Below are positions 8,650 through 20,246 of a stretch of 64,000 nt of DNA, one piece after another. The position numbers and the translations under genes were made by a program. This DNA comes from Takakia lepidozioides. Its lineage: Eukaryota; Streptophyta; Takakiopsida; Takakiales; Takakiaceae. The notes beneath the pieces were generated by a model. It did not search any database. It saw nothing but the letters and a program-made list of their open reading frames with translations, and was not told the DNA's origin. Location: assembly GCA_030704615.1 (NCBI GenBank), contig CM060733.1:44268001-44332000 (forward strand), in the 5' to 3' direction. Position 1 is the stretch's first letter. Each line of letters opens with the position of its first letter.

Positions 8650-11547
8650 GAAAGTATCCAGAAACAGGTAACAGAGACGAGGAGAAGCTGTGGAAAGAAT
8701 GCTTTTCTGACCCCAGTCAATGGTGGGACAATCAAGGCAAAAAGGTGGATGCCTGTTGGATTACAGAGAGTAGCAGACGCAGTGAGCATAGGAACTAGTG
8801 TGATAAGCTGAGTTGGGTGTTCCCTAGAACAAATCTAGGCTGTCATTATCAGCTGCTAGCAGCAAGGCAAGGATGTATGCATGATTTGTGCAGAGGCATG
8901 GATAGCTGAAGGAGTGTGGGTACAGATTCATCCAAGAGCACCAGATTTCAAGCACAAGATTACCTATGATTCCCTGTGGATCAATAGCTACAAGAAACCC
9001 GCATGGGTAGATGGTCAACTAAAGGCAGCAGCTGCAGCGGAACAGTTGATAAAATCAGGCACCTCAACCATGACCACAGCTTCTGGAAGAGGATCAAGAG
9101 AGGGAGTCCACAATGTCTCTTCTGGCACTTCTGGGCATGTGAAGATGCTTTGTGAGGCAGGCAGACTGAAAGAGGCTCTACAGACTTTAAACCAAGGAGG
9201 CATTTTAGCAGATTCAGAAACGTATGTCTGTCTCTTGCATAAGTGCATCAAGGTGAAAGGCCTGGAAGCTGGAAAGCAGGTGCACACTCACATTATCCAA
9301 AGTGGATTCACGCCAAATGTTTTTCTCCTCAACACCCTTGTCAACATGTATGTTAAGTGCGGGAGCATCATGGATGCTCACCAAGTGTTCAACAGAATGC
9401 CTCAACGATCTTTGATCACGTGGAATATAATGTTGGCAGGATTTACCAAGCATGGGTGTGGTAGGAATGCTTTGGAGACCTATGAGCAAATGATGGGGGA
9501 AGGGGTGAAGCCCAACCACATCACGTTTGTGTGCGTTTGCAGTGCGTGTGCAAGCCTGGCAGCCCTGGAAAAGGGCAAAGAGGTGCATGGCGACATCGTC
9601 AGAGCTGGAATCGTACCAGATGTCATCCTGAACAATACCCTGGTGGACATGTATGCCAAATGTGGGAGCATCAAGCATGCAAAGGGAGTGTTCGACAATA
9701 TGGCTGAACGAAATGTGGTGTCATGGAGTGCAATGCTTGCAGGGTATGCACAGCAGGGGCGCGGGATGGAGGCTTTGGAGACCTATGAGCAAATGATGGG
9801 GGAAGGGGTGAAGCCCGATCACATCACGTTTGTGTGCGTTTGCAGTGCGTGTGCAAGCCTGGCAGCCCTGGAAAAGGGCAAAGAGGTGCATGGCGACATC
9901 GTCAGAGCTGGAATCGTACCAGATGTCATCCTGAACACTGCCCTGGTGGACATGTATGCCAAATGTGGGAGCATCGAGGATGCAAAGGGAGTGTTCGACA
10001 ATATGGCTGAACGAAATGTGGTGTCGTGGAATGCAATGCTCGCAGGGTATGCACAGCAGGGGCGCGGGATGGAGGCTTTGGAGACCTATGAGCAAATGAT
10101 GTGCGAAGGGGTGAAGCCCGACCAAATCACGTTTGTGTGCGTTTGCAGCGCGTGTGCAAGCCTGGCAGCCCTGGAAAAGGGCAAAGAGGTGCATGGCGAC
10201 ATCGTCAGAGCTGGAATCGTACCAGATGTGATCCTGAACACTGCCCTGGTGGACATGTATGCCAAATGTGGGAGCATCGAGGATGCAAAGGGAGTGTTCG
10301 ACAATATGGCTGAACGAAATGTGGTGTCGTGGAGTGCGATGCTCGCAAGGTATGCACAGCAGGGGCGCGGGATGGAGGCTTTGGAGACCTATGAGCAAAT
10401 GATGGGGGAAGGGGTGAAGCCTGACCACATCACGTTTGTGTGCGTTTGCAGCGCATGTGCAAGCCTGGCAGCCCTGGAAAAGGGCAAAGAGGTGCATGGC
10501 GACATCGTCAGAGCTGGAATCGTACCAGATGTGATCCTGAACACTGCCCTGGTGGACATGTATGCCAAATGTGGGAGCATCGAGGATGCAAAGGGAGTGT
10601 TCGACAATATGGCTGAACGAGATGTGGTGTCGTGGAACGCGATGCTCGCAGGATATGCACAGCATGGTTGTCATAGGGAGGTCGTGCAACTATTTGAAGG
10701 AATGCAAAAGAACGGCTTGAAGCCGGACAGTATCACCTTTATGTGTGTTCTCTCTGCATGCAGCCACGCTGGCCTACTGAATGAAGGAAGACGCTACTTT
10801 GATTCCCTGAGTCAAGATCATGGTGTCACTCCGACAGTAAAGCACTTTGGCTGCATGGTGGACCTTCTTGGACGTGCGGGACAACTGGATGAGGCAGTGG
10901 ACCTGATTAATAAAATGCCCATCAATCCAGATGCTGTCGTGTGGAAGGCCTTGCTTGGTGCCTGCAGAATCCATGGCAATGTGGAGATGGCTGAACGTGC
11001 AGCAACATCTATCCTCATGTGGGATGAACAGGATGCCGCGACTTATGTGTTGCTCTCAAACATCTATGCTGCAGCTGGCAGGTGGGATGATACTGCAAAG
11101 GTGAGAAGAATGATGAAGGTCAAAGGGGTTAGAAAGGAGCCAGGTCGCTGCTGCATTGAGGTTGGCGACAGGGTGCACACCTTCGTTGTAGCTGACAAGT
11201 TGCATCCCAGAATTAAGGAAATCCATGCTGAGCTCAGAAGATTGTCTGGGCAGATGAAGAAGGCGGGCTATGTGCCTGACACGCGCTTTGTATTGCATGA
11301 TGTGGGGGAGGAGGAAAAGGAATTTTCTCTTTGCCACCACAGTGAGAAGCTGGCCATTGGTTTTGGGCTGATCAGCACGACCCCCAGGACGCCTCTCCGT
11401 CTCATCAAGAATCTTCGAGTGTGTGGTGACTGCCACACCTCCACCAAATTCATCTCAAAGATTGTTGGCCGAGCAATTGTTGTACGGGATGCTAACCGCT
11501 TTCACCACTTTGAAGATGGGATTTGTTCTTGTGGGGATTACTGGTGA
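8650..11547 (+). CDS. PDF-motif/PPR-DYW protein (putative organellar RNA-editing factor)
   Basis: The gene model is exon 8650-8744 joined to exon 8926-11547. The splice (AAAAAG/GTGGAT ... GTACAG/ATTCAT) is inferred because it restores an OSB-type PDF motif: LWKECFSDPSQWWDN, then IHPRAPDFKHKI...LWI...KKPAWV. The long exon encodes 873 residues: a linker, PPR P-L-S motifs from about residue 60, a 101-residue P-L-S unit repeated four times almost exactly, a further P-L-S run (CSHAGLLNEGRRYF, MVDLLGRAGQLDEA), E-type motifs, and a DYW domain ending CSCGDYW. The deaminase-like zinc ligands are present (HSEK and CGDCHT). DYW PPR proteins bind organellar transcripts and deaminate C to U; the PDF motif binds ssDNA in OSB proteins. 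The ATG at 8881 lies within the proposed intron, so the true start is upstream and unknown. The reading frame is uninterrupted, so the gene could be functional. Confidence 0.8.
9471..10682 (+). repeat. Four 303-bp tandem units encoding PPR P-L-S triplets
   Basis: The phrase TTTGGAGACCTATGAGCAAA recurs at 9471, 9774, 10077 and 10380, exactly 303 bp apart. Each unit encodes 101 residues, equal to one P (35), L (35) and S (31) motif. The copies differ at only a handful of bases, which implies recent expansion or gene conversion. Confidence 0.9.
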
Positions 11548-12430
11548 AAGGATGTTTTCCTGGAAAGATGCGAGTGTCTTGCTCCATTCAGTGATCTGTG
11601 TAATTACTCAGATCATCCACCATTTCCTGAGAGTATTGACCCATGATGTACTGTTGAGTGCATTTCCTGTGGCATATCCACGGGAAATGATAGTGGGGTC
11701 TACCCTGCCTAGGTGGGAAGTCAGCCCATAATTGCACTTGACTGAAGGGGTGATTCTGGACTGACTTTGGTGACAGTAGATGGAAATCAGAGTGCTGTCC
11801 TAATTCTGGGTTTGGGTGGTGGAGCTTCTCCAAAGCTTGAAGATGGAAGTGAATACGAATTCTGATGAGCTTGATTAGGCAGCACTGTGCACAAGTTTGT
11901 TCAGCATCTTAAATTTGCAGATGTTTGTTTGTTTCTTGTGGTGTGGCTTTGGATGGAGCCCTTGACGAACTTGCATGAATATTGTCAAAAGCTATCCTTA
12001 ACCCACCAAGATCCAATCCCATGGTGGCTACTTGAAAGTTTCATATAGTGATTGTAAGGGTATTTGGGTATGTTGTTATTGATTGATGCCGCTTGACTCC
12101 CCCCCAATAAGTGATACTGCCAGTGTCGGTCCACCGACGCAGGTCTCTATCGCTCGTGTGACTCCCAGTGTTCTCAGTAACTACTTGAGCTGCATGGGTA
12201 CCTTGAAAAAACATGTAGATATCTAGATCCTGGGAATAATGAGAGGAAGATATACTTTACTGCTCCTTTGGCTGTGAAGGCACGGTCATCAGAAGGACTT
12301 GTAGCGAGTTGTGGTGTGATGCTCAATTGTTGCGCAAAGGGTTGGGATTTTTGTTTCCTCACATGCAAGTGTTGGGATAAAGTAAGCATCTAGGAATAAT
12401 GCCTCTCAAGTTTGCGGGCGCCCTATCCAT
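11548..12430 (+). other. 3' flank of the PPR gene, shared with the second PPR locus
   Basis: The first 130 or so bases after the stop (GGATGTTTTCCTGGAAAGAT, CCACCATTTCCTGAGAGTAT, GATGTACTGTTGAGTGCATT) reappear on the minus strand at 60690-60813, after the stop of the other PPR gene. The two loci therefore share a duplicated 3' UTR or flank. The rest, to 12430, shows no gene. Confidence 0.6.
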
Positions 12431-14910
12431 TAGAGGATGGTCCAGGAATTAAAAAGGGAGATAGATGTATCTTAGCTGCACAAAAATTAAAATCGACTAA
12501 AAGGAGTTGACATCTGCGAGTTTGTCTGAAACTTATGAAGCCGGTGGTAAGCGGCATTGGCCCCACGTAGCTGGTGGATGTGGGGAAGAACGTTGTAGAA
12601 TAGAGAACGTTCTAGAGGGAACCGGGAAAGTGTTTCCGTAGTCGCGCCAGAACTCTCCCACCGTAGTGGACAATACCAAAGGCTACAGATATCTAGATCC
12701 TATGAATCAAAACTAATAGCGTTGATTCTGAGAGACAGAAAGCTAGAAAAGAAGTGATGTTGAGATGTTCTAAGATGAAACTACAAAGATATGCAAAGAG
12801 GCAAAAAGAGAGAACGACTTAGATGCTCATCTAATATGCAACATTCGAGAAGGAGTTTAATGCATGTAATGTAATAGAGACAAAGCAACCAAATGCAATG
12901 GAACTAGAGCAATAGATGACAGCAAACCTAAAGCTCAATAGCACAACATAGACATCAACCCTTACATGCAGAATAGTAGCAAATCTCTATAAAGTCCCAG
13001 ACTAGTTTTGCTCAACAAATGAGCTCATCAGTGGGAGAGAAATGGAATGAGGTACACAGAGCCTCACTCCGAGCTTATTTGTTGTTGTAAGGGGTTGTCT
13101 CAAATAGGAATAGGCAAAAGAAAGTTATTTTTATGTCTAGAATAGGAAAAAATTATTTTGTGACTAAAAAATAACTTTATGCCTTAATTTTATATAAAAA
13201 AAATAAAAAAATAAAACTTTTTAAGCCTAAAAATGGCTTGATGGCGATAGTCACTAATATCTCTCAACTATATAGTTGACTCTATTGTAACTTAACATAA
13301 ATTAGATAGGAATATAAATCCCGAGTTTTTGTTCAAACTACAAGCTTGTCAAAAGAAGCTAATTGCAGAACTTTAGCAAAACACTAATGAAGTTTAGGGT
13401 TTAGAACGTCCATGAGATTTAGAATAGAACACATGTGAATGTTCAAGCTTCAGAATCAGAGGGGTCCACTTGTCGGTCAACATATGAGTAGATTGAAAAG
13501 TCAACGGTGTGCAAAGTCAAGGGCTCAAATACTCCAAGATAGGAGAAACTCGCGAGAACCTCAAGCAGACTAGAACAATTGCTTGATCTAGATGAAGCCT
13601 GCAACCGAGCTTCTTCTTGAAAATGAACTTTAAAAGAATGGAGACAAATGTAGCACTGCAACAAGATGCGGAACGTGAATGTACCTCAAATGCACCGGGT
13701 GCAATAAGAACACAATCTGAACCAAAAAGTTTTTAGGGGCCCAAAGAAGTGATATTGAGATGTTCTACTTGATGCAACTGCATTCATACGTAAAGAGGCA
13801 AATATATGTGATTGAAACTATTTCACTGAGATGACAGAGGAATAGTACCATATCTCATTTGCAAGAGAATAGACACAGTAGAGAACGACTTAGATGCTCA
13901 TCTAACATGCAACACTCGAGAAGGAGTTTAACGCATGTAAGAGATGATAGCAAACCTAAGGCTCGTTAAGAGAATGGAGACAAATGTAGCAGTAATGAAA
14001 TTTAGGGTTTAGGACGTCCCTAAGGTTTAGAATAGAACACACATGAATGTTCAAGCTTTAGAATCAGAGGGGTCCACTGCCGGTCAACTTATGAGTAGAT
14101 TGAAAAGTCAACGGTGTAGCAGGTTGTGCAAAGTCACCAGGCTCAGATACTCCAAGATAGAAGAAACTCGCGAGAGCCTCAAGCACAGACGAACATAGAA
14201 CAATTGCTTGATCTCGGTGAAGCCTACAACCGTGCTTCTTGAAAATGAACCGTCGTGGTCTCTATCTTCCGATCTTCAAGATGAAGTACTCGGTCTTCGT
14301 CTTTGTCGCCTCATCAGATGAATGAAAAGCTTCGTGATCAAAAGAATGGAGACGGTGTTGCAGCTAACATTATAAAAATGCTTAGGATCTTCAAAAGAAT
14401 GGAGACAAATGTAGCAATGCAACAGGATGTGAACTGCGAATGCACTGGGTGCAATAAGAACACAACCCAAACCAACACGTTTTTAGGGGGTTCGGTATGG
14501 GCGCCTTGAAAAAACTTGTAGATTTCTAGATCCTAGGAATCAAAACTAATAGCGTTGATCCTGAGAGACAGAAAGCTAGAAAAGAAGTGATGTTGAGATG
14601 TTCTACTTGATGCAACTGCTCGTCAGCTGATCGTGGATCTTTCTTTATACGACGGACAAGATTCTGCACGATAGTGCACCGGGCAATAAGAGTGTGGCAT
14701 GTGAATAAGCAGTTACTTGGGAATTAATACCCATGTTTTGTGGCAGCTGCTCGGATAGAATCCTAGCCTCAAACTCCTGTTTGAGCTCCTCTTTCAGAGC
14801 TACCAACTGTTGTGAAGGCACATGAGTTTGAAAATGGCTCCTTGAAAGATTAATGGTTCTATTCATTGAACTCATTATCATGGTCTGTTGCGGATCTTCC
14901 TGCGGATCTT
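12430..14910. repeat. Duplicated non-coding blocks (unclassified mobile or duplicated DNA)
   Basis: Several blocks occur twice in direct orientation. The block at about 12686-12780 (CTAGATCCTATGAATCAAAA, GAGAGACAGAAAGCTAGAAA) matches 14520-14605. The block at 13385-13560 (TTTAGGGTTTAG, AGAATCAGAGGGGTCCAC) matches 13985-14180. The block at 13620-13790 (AAAAGAATGGAGACAAATGT) matches 14390-14480. No protein-coding frame of note is present and no terminal repeats or tRNA-like features were found. Confidence 0.6.
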
Positions 14911-16866
14911 GTTGTGGATCTTCTTACTCTTCTGCTTGGTTATCTGCAGCTTGGTCCCTAGTCAGCAAATTCGGCCAAATATGCACTTGGCGGGCTGCAC
15001 TTGTACATCCTCAATTTTCAAAGGTGCAGTTGTACCTTGGCCTTGTACTTCCTCAACAACATCTTCCACTGGTCTTACTTCACTGTGAACAGATGTGCTC
15101 CCTATGCGCAGTTGTGGTATCCTCAGGACTGGAATGTAGACTTATTTATCCTAGAGCTTGTAAAAATGAGGTCTCCATTCTCAATTTTTGTTGTCACTTG
15201 CTCACTGGAAGGAATGTAAACCGTCAATCCCGTAAAGAGGTGGTCGGGTGGGGGATTGAAAATGCATGAGCGGTGAGCGCATGAGCATGAGCAGAGGTTC
15301 CCGACCCTCGCTCGAACCTACGCCGAACCACCGTGAAGGTGGAGATCGACAACCAAAACTGACAACTTCATGAGCTTGGTAACAGTCCACAGAAATGGGA
15401 TGTGAACGCCTATGAGTGTGGCCTGCCGGTGAGGTGTGGTAGTCGCCACAGACTATAGCACCACATTCGTTGGTGGGGTTTCCATAGGACTATGTTGGGT
15501 GTTATGGTCACCATCGACTATATCATCCCCACTCAAAGCTGGACCTCTATAAAAATGGCAACTAACCTTGGGGGAGGTTGAAAGAAGCAGTGTATGCATT
15601 GTCTCTTTCTGGACCATACATCTCCTATTGCCTTAATTTGTGACAGGCACAACAGTCTATTGAACTAAGGCTGGATAAGTTAGGTAAGAATCTATTATCT
15701 ACTCATGGTGTGTGAGGTTTAGTGATAGATTTAGTTGAATGGAGCAGAACATATTCTCAGGTTATGTTGGGAGGGATGGTTACTATTGTGCTTATAACTT
15801 CGTATGTCTATTGTAAGGTCTTGACCATGTTTGTTCAACATAGGAGTGGTTTGTGTGCATAGTATTACAAAGTAAAAAGCTATTTGTTCTTGAAATGGAC
15901 ACAGATGAAGTGTGGTTGTCTGTTAGGGAAAAAGTGTGCACATGGAGTGTAAAATTTTATGGCATAGTTGCTGTCATGTCATGGCAATGGTCTTCACAAC
16001 ATGAGCAGATCAGTGACTGACTCATTCAAATGGATATTTGTCGAAGGTACTTTATGGCTTCAGCAGACCAGGGCTCAGCACTCTAGGAATTTCAAACTTT
16101 GCTTCAGCACTTAATTGCTGTTCTGACTTCTCCCATAGTTCAGTATCCACGAGTTTGTTATGTGTCAGTGCTTACAAAAGCTGGAGATCAGAAATGTAGG
16201 ATAAACCTAAGCAATCCCTCATGGATCAAGCAAGCACCATCTTGGGACTACCCAAGTCTCACCAACCTTGTTCTCAACCCTTCCTTTCTGCTTGTAATCT
16301 AGGTAGTTGCATCTGCAGACCTCATTGTGGACTTCCCCTGAAGACTGATTATCCTGAGTTTACCCTCAGATGGTTCATCTAACATATATGAAAGGTATGG
16401 AGACGAAGACAATGATGCGCGTTCAAAGGCTTCTCAATGGTTGCTAACTTTTGTACTCCAACCATCTACAGAAACCCGTTTGGAAGCACACTCTAAACCA
16501 CAAACTTGCTTTCACCAAGCTGCCCACACCAATTATACGCCCTTCTTTTGTGAAACCAGCATTCGTGGTGATGATGATGCACAACTAGAGGCTTCCACAT
16601 CGGGCTAAAGCACCATTCTCAACGTACAATTTGGATGAGGTAGATTATATTAGCCCCCGCGAGAAAACATTGAGAGGAAAAAAATGATTCAAAATTCCCT
16701 TCAGCCAAATATCGTGCTCACTCCTTCATGAAACCATGGATGAAGAAAGATTTTCAACCATTCTTGGTTGGTAGGTGTCATTTTCCATCCTACCACCTGT
16801 CCTAGGGCGCTCTTAGATATTTTAGCCCAAGAAAATCCCCTCAAATCAATTCATGTGGCCACGAAC
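14911..16866. other. No recognisable gene
   Basis: Only short frames without family resemblance. A stretch at 15290-15330 contains, on the minus strand, GGTTCGAGCGAGGG, which looks weakly like a pol III B box, but no tRNA fold or A box accompanies it. Confidence 0.3.
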
Positions 16867-16870
16867 GCCC

Positions 16871-17147
16871 TATCAAGTAAAGTTTACTAGTAGTGTGAAA
16901 CTAGCCAATAAATAACTAGTTTTTATATATGACACTTGGGCTTGATCCAAGTGTCAACCCAGGGGTCAAGATATTTGTTGGCCCCTGGGCGTGGCTTATC
17001 TTCACGGCGAACGCGCAGTGAGGCTCATCTCTCTTGAGTTGAGCCTCCCGCGTCGGCTATGGCGCGTGTACTGTTGATTCCCCAAAGCCTTGGGGGTACA
17101 GTGGGCTTGATTCTTATTTTATGAGTGAAATGTTGGTTTGGTTTTGT
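16871..17147 (+). repeat. Terminal segment b, 5' copy (element A)
   Basis: Starts TATCAAGTAAAG (the 3' copy has TGTCAAGTAAAG) and includes GACACTTGGGCTTGATCCAA and CTTCACGGCGAACGCG. It is followed, after a short variable stretch, by CTCGAGAGAGAT, which aligns with CTCGAGAAAGAT at the equivalent place in element B. No a segment adjoins it. Confidence 0.85.
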
Positions 17148-17159
17148 GCATCTTTTCAC

Positions 17160-20100
17160 TCGAGAGAGATGACCTTGCATCATTAGTGCGAGATGTGAGT
17201 TTTTAGTTAAGCACTGGTTACTTTGAAGCGGCTGCCGTTGTAGTGTTTATTTTGGGTTGATCGGACATTGAAGCTGAGAATCGTCCAGCGATGGAAGACT
17301 GGTTGTCCCCCAGTAGAGTGATGAAAACAGTCCAGCCATTAGACCATGCACATGGAGCAAAGGCATCACAACAAACGATCTATCAATTGGGCCAGCTTGT
17401 AAGTGGCCGCAATATGCTGAAGTGAGGATGTCAGGTTTGCCTGCATAAGAGCCTGAAAATGGTCGGTCACCTTTGGCTGGTGATTTGCGTGGGTGCAAGG
17501 AAATGGGTGGGATGAGCTACCAGGTACACCATCCATGGTTCTTCAATGGAGTTGGGCCTAAGGCCGGTAGCATTTCGGCATGAGCTGATGGGCTGGTTGA
17601 ACACCAAGCCTATGGCAAGGAAGGAGGTGCTGGATTTTTGTTTTTAGATTTAAGAGAGCTGATATGCTTGGGCAGATGCAGTAAGCTGGCGGTTAGGCCT
17701 GCCATGAAGCAGTGCATTTGCTGGGTCTGTTTCAGCCTAAGTTTAAGCCCAACTGTGACATCAGGTTTTAACCATCAACAACTTGAATGTGGGAGAACGT
17801 GTTCAATTAACTGGCTGGCTGAAATGTGATTTAAAGCATGATGACCGCATGGGAGAAGGCATCAAAACAATAGGGCTGGAGCGACTGATTACATGGCTGA
17901 AATCAGGTCTCATGGAGTGTGATGAACACAGGGTATGCCCAGCAAGGTTGTGAATGGAAGGGCAGCGATCGGTGGAGTCTAATGTGTTTTCTTATGGACA
18001 GTGGATATGAATTCAGCCTGTAAACACTCATGATCAGAGATTGACTTGGGTGTTATTCGAGGTGGGACTGATGCTTGAATCCAATCACGTGTGAAGAGAG
18101 AAGTGTGGCTTAAGTTCAAAGTGGCGTCATATTGACCTTGCGATGAAAAGAGAAATAGACGAGCCTGTTGGCAATTTGTCGTTTTGATTGCATGTTCACT
18201 GCCAAGGTTGAACATGAAGTTGAAGGGATTGAATTGGTGGAGGGCCAGCCCACGTCACATGAGGATACTGTCGACGTGATTGGAGTGTGAGGCTGGTTTG
18301 TCACAAATACACATGTGCCAGGAGAAGTGCTGATCAGAGAGGGCACGGGTCTGATTCAGATCTGACGTAGCCATGGCATTGAAGCTGCTCAAATTAGGGG
18401 CAGATTTGCTGCCGAGGTTTACATCTTCAAAAATAAAAGTGCCTGAATGGTAGTAGGCCGGCTCATCTCTTGCTGGAGAGGCACAATTGATATCCGCAGC
18501 AGGGCTCATGCACAAGCGGCTAGCACTCACACTCGTCAATGCTTCCCTTTTCGGTTCTTCTACACATGCAAGATCTTGGACATTAGGCCATCGCTGTTTG
18601 GAGTGGTATTCATGGCGCTTGGCACCAGACTGCGAAGTTTTATTTCCTGCACCGACCAGTAGCAAATCCCCGACTCCCAGTTTTAAAGCTCCTGCACATG
18701 TAGAGATCCGTCCTCGGAATTACGGGTATTCGCATGAAACATGTAGGGTACGCCAAAAATACTTGTATTTATTGAAATACATTTGGAGCTTTGTTTTGAT
18801 CCAATTTAAATTATACAGAGCCTGTTTTTGCCATAACTTGGTCATACAAAGGCTGTTTGACCTCAAATTTGCGCGAGGACCTAGAGATTGTGGTTTTAGT
18901 TTTTTGGACTCTGCTAAAAATCTATGGAATTTTTTGAGTGTGAGTGTGCTATGAAAGATCCACAATTCTGTTTCTAGAACCTGTTGTGGTCTACATGAGA
19001 GACAAGTCTGTGGATGTCCTCATTGTATGGCTGGGGGCAATGAGGATGTAATTGAAGGGCAGGTCTCTTCTCTTAGCCTGTGCACACAATGAGACAAGAT
19101 TTATGTTTCTCAAGGAACTCAGACTGATTTGAGTGGAGAACAGTTGGACGAGTTGATTGCATACTGGGAGTCAGGCATTAACAATAGACAACAAATTGTT
19201 GTAGTTGGCGTTGAGGGCCTCAATATTGCTTTGGACAGTCAGAACTCTGTTGGAGCAAGCAATTCTGCAGCTATAGGTGAAATACCAAAGAGGGTGGAAG
19301 CTAGGCTTGGAACACAGCCAAAGACAACCCCGGGGACCAAGATGTTCAGCCACAAGGCCGTGGTGTACTGGAGCAGAGGAGCAGGAGCTGCACAAGATTT
19401 TGCAATCAGACGTGGTTGCAGCCGGACACGCTCTGCACGAGGCAACCACGAACGGGGGTTCATTAGCAACGAACAGTTTGTTCTGCTTGAAGGAGATGCA
19501 GTCATTCGCAATGAGGACACCCGCAACCGTCTCAAAGCTTTCGAGTTGAGAGACTGTCAGACCCTACATTTATTTTCTTTAGTATTCAGTGAGAGGGAGA
19601 TAGGGGAGTATTGCTTTGTCTCTACCTGGCAGAGAGAGGAGGAGGGTTGGTTAGAGCGAGCTACTGTAGTTTGGGATAAGGTTAGTGGCAGGTTTTTGGA
19701 CATAGATATACTTCCCACACCTTACCATCATGCAGAGCGAGGCACTTTGAGAGAAGTCTGGCAGTTGATAGCATAGATCAGGATTAGATCTTGCTTGGTC
19801 GGGCCTCTATTCTTCCCCTCCATCTCTTTACTATTTTCATTACTTTGTACTTGTAGTTGCCAAAGCCTCTCTTGGTGGAGGCCAGTCAGTCCGGGGTTTT
19901 TGGGCTGGGGTATTCTGTAGGAGCAGCACTGCGGAGGGATTTTGGTGTGGGGGTGTTGATGTTTTGGTTTCTTATGTTTGGATCCCCCCCACACCTGCAT
20001 GCTTGACTGTGCACCATGTTGGTTTTGTGTGGGCGCTTGCTTTCATAGGGATTAGGCCGGATTTGATCATCGGTCAATCCTAGAGTATGATGTCGGTGGA

Positions 20101-20246
20101 GAGGCTGGAGTGATGACCAGCAAGACCACCAGTGTTTTTTCTATGGTGAGGCTGGGTTGATGACCACCCAACCATAGAAGTTCTTGTGGTGGATGCAGGT
20201 GCAGATGCCCTTAGTCACTGGGATATGACCCTTAATCCGCAACAGG
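17160..20246 (+). other. Long 5' leader of element A
   Basis: About 3 kb between the 5' terminal segment and gag. Apart from the frame at 19129-19776 nothing coding is recognised. No clear tRNA primer-binding site follows the terminal segment. The length resembles the equivalent leader of element B (about 2.7 kb), although the sequences differ. Confidence 0.5.
19129..19776 (+). CDS. Unrecognised open frame in the leader of element A
   Basis: A 215-codon frame without stops. It opens at a TTG; the first in-frame ATG is at 19342, which would leave about 144 residues. The C-terminal half is the more protein-like part: an acidic region with YCFVSTWQREEEGWLERA and TVVWDKVSGRFLDID, ending just before gag. 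I see no known domain, zinc knuckle or membrane segment. It could be an accessory frame of the retroelement, a captured host exon, or chance. Element B has no counterpart that I could find, which argues against an essential element gene. Confidence 0.35.
   Translation: MSGEQLDELIAYWESGINNRQQIVVVGVEGLNIALDSQNSVGASNSAAIGEIPKRVEARLGTQPKTTPGTKMFSHKAVVYWSRGAGAAQDFAIRRGCSRTRSARGNHERGFISNEQFVLLEGDAVIRNEDTRNRLKAFELRDCQTLHLFSLVFSEREIGEYCFVSTWQREEEGWLERATVVWDKVSGRFLDIDILPTPYHHAERGTLREVWQLIA

Noticed and set aside
8881-8925. ATG at 8881 as the true start of the PPR protein
   Set aside because: The residues before IHPRAPDF do not match the PDF motif, while splicing from 8744 to 8926 restores it, and the second locus has the same arrangement.
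9471-10682. Regularly spaced repeats as a CRISPR-like array
   Set aside because: The 303-bp units are contiguous, coding and have no unique spacers.
9721-10689. A 322-codon minus-strand open frame opposite the PPR repeats
   Set aside because: It is the antisense of the 303-bp repeat units; the same frame is open because the repeated unit is a multiple of three. The plus strand encodes a clear PPR-DYW protein.
15290-15330. Possible tRNA or SINE on the minus strand (GGTTCGAGCGAGGG)
   Set aside because: There is only a B-box-like word. No A box at the right distance and no cloverleaf could be drawn.
19129-19776. Envelope-like gene in element A
   Set aside because: It lies upstream of gag rather than after integrase, and has no signal peptide or transmembrane segment.
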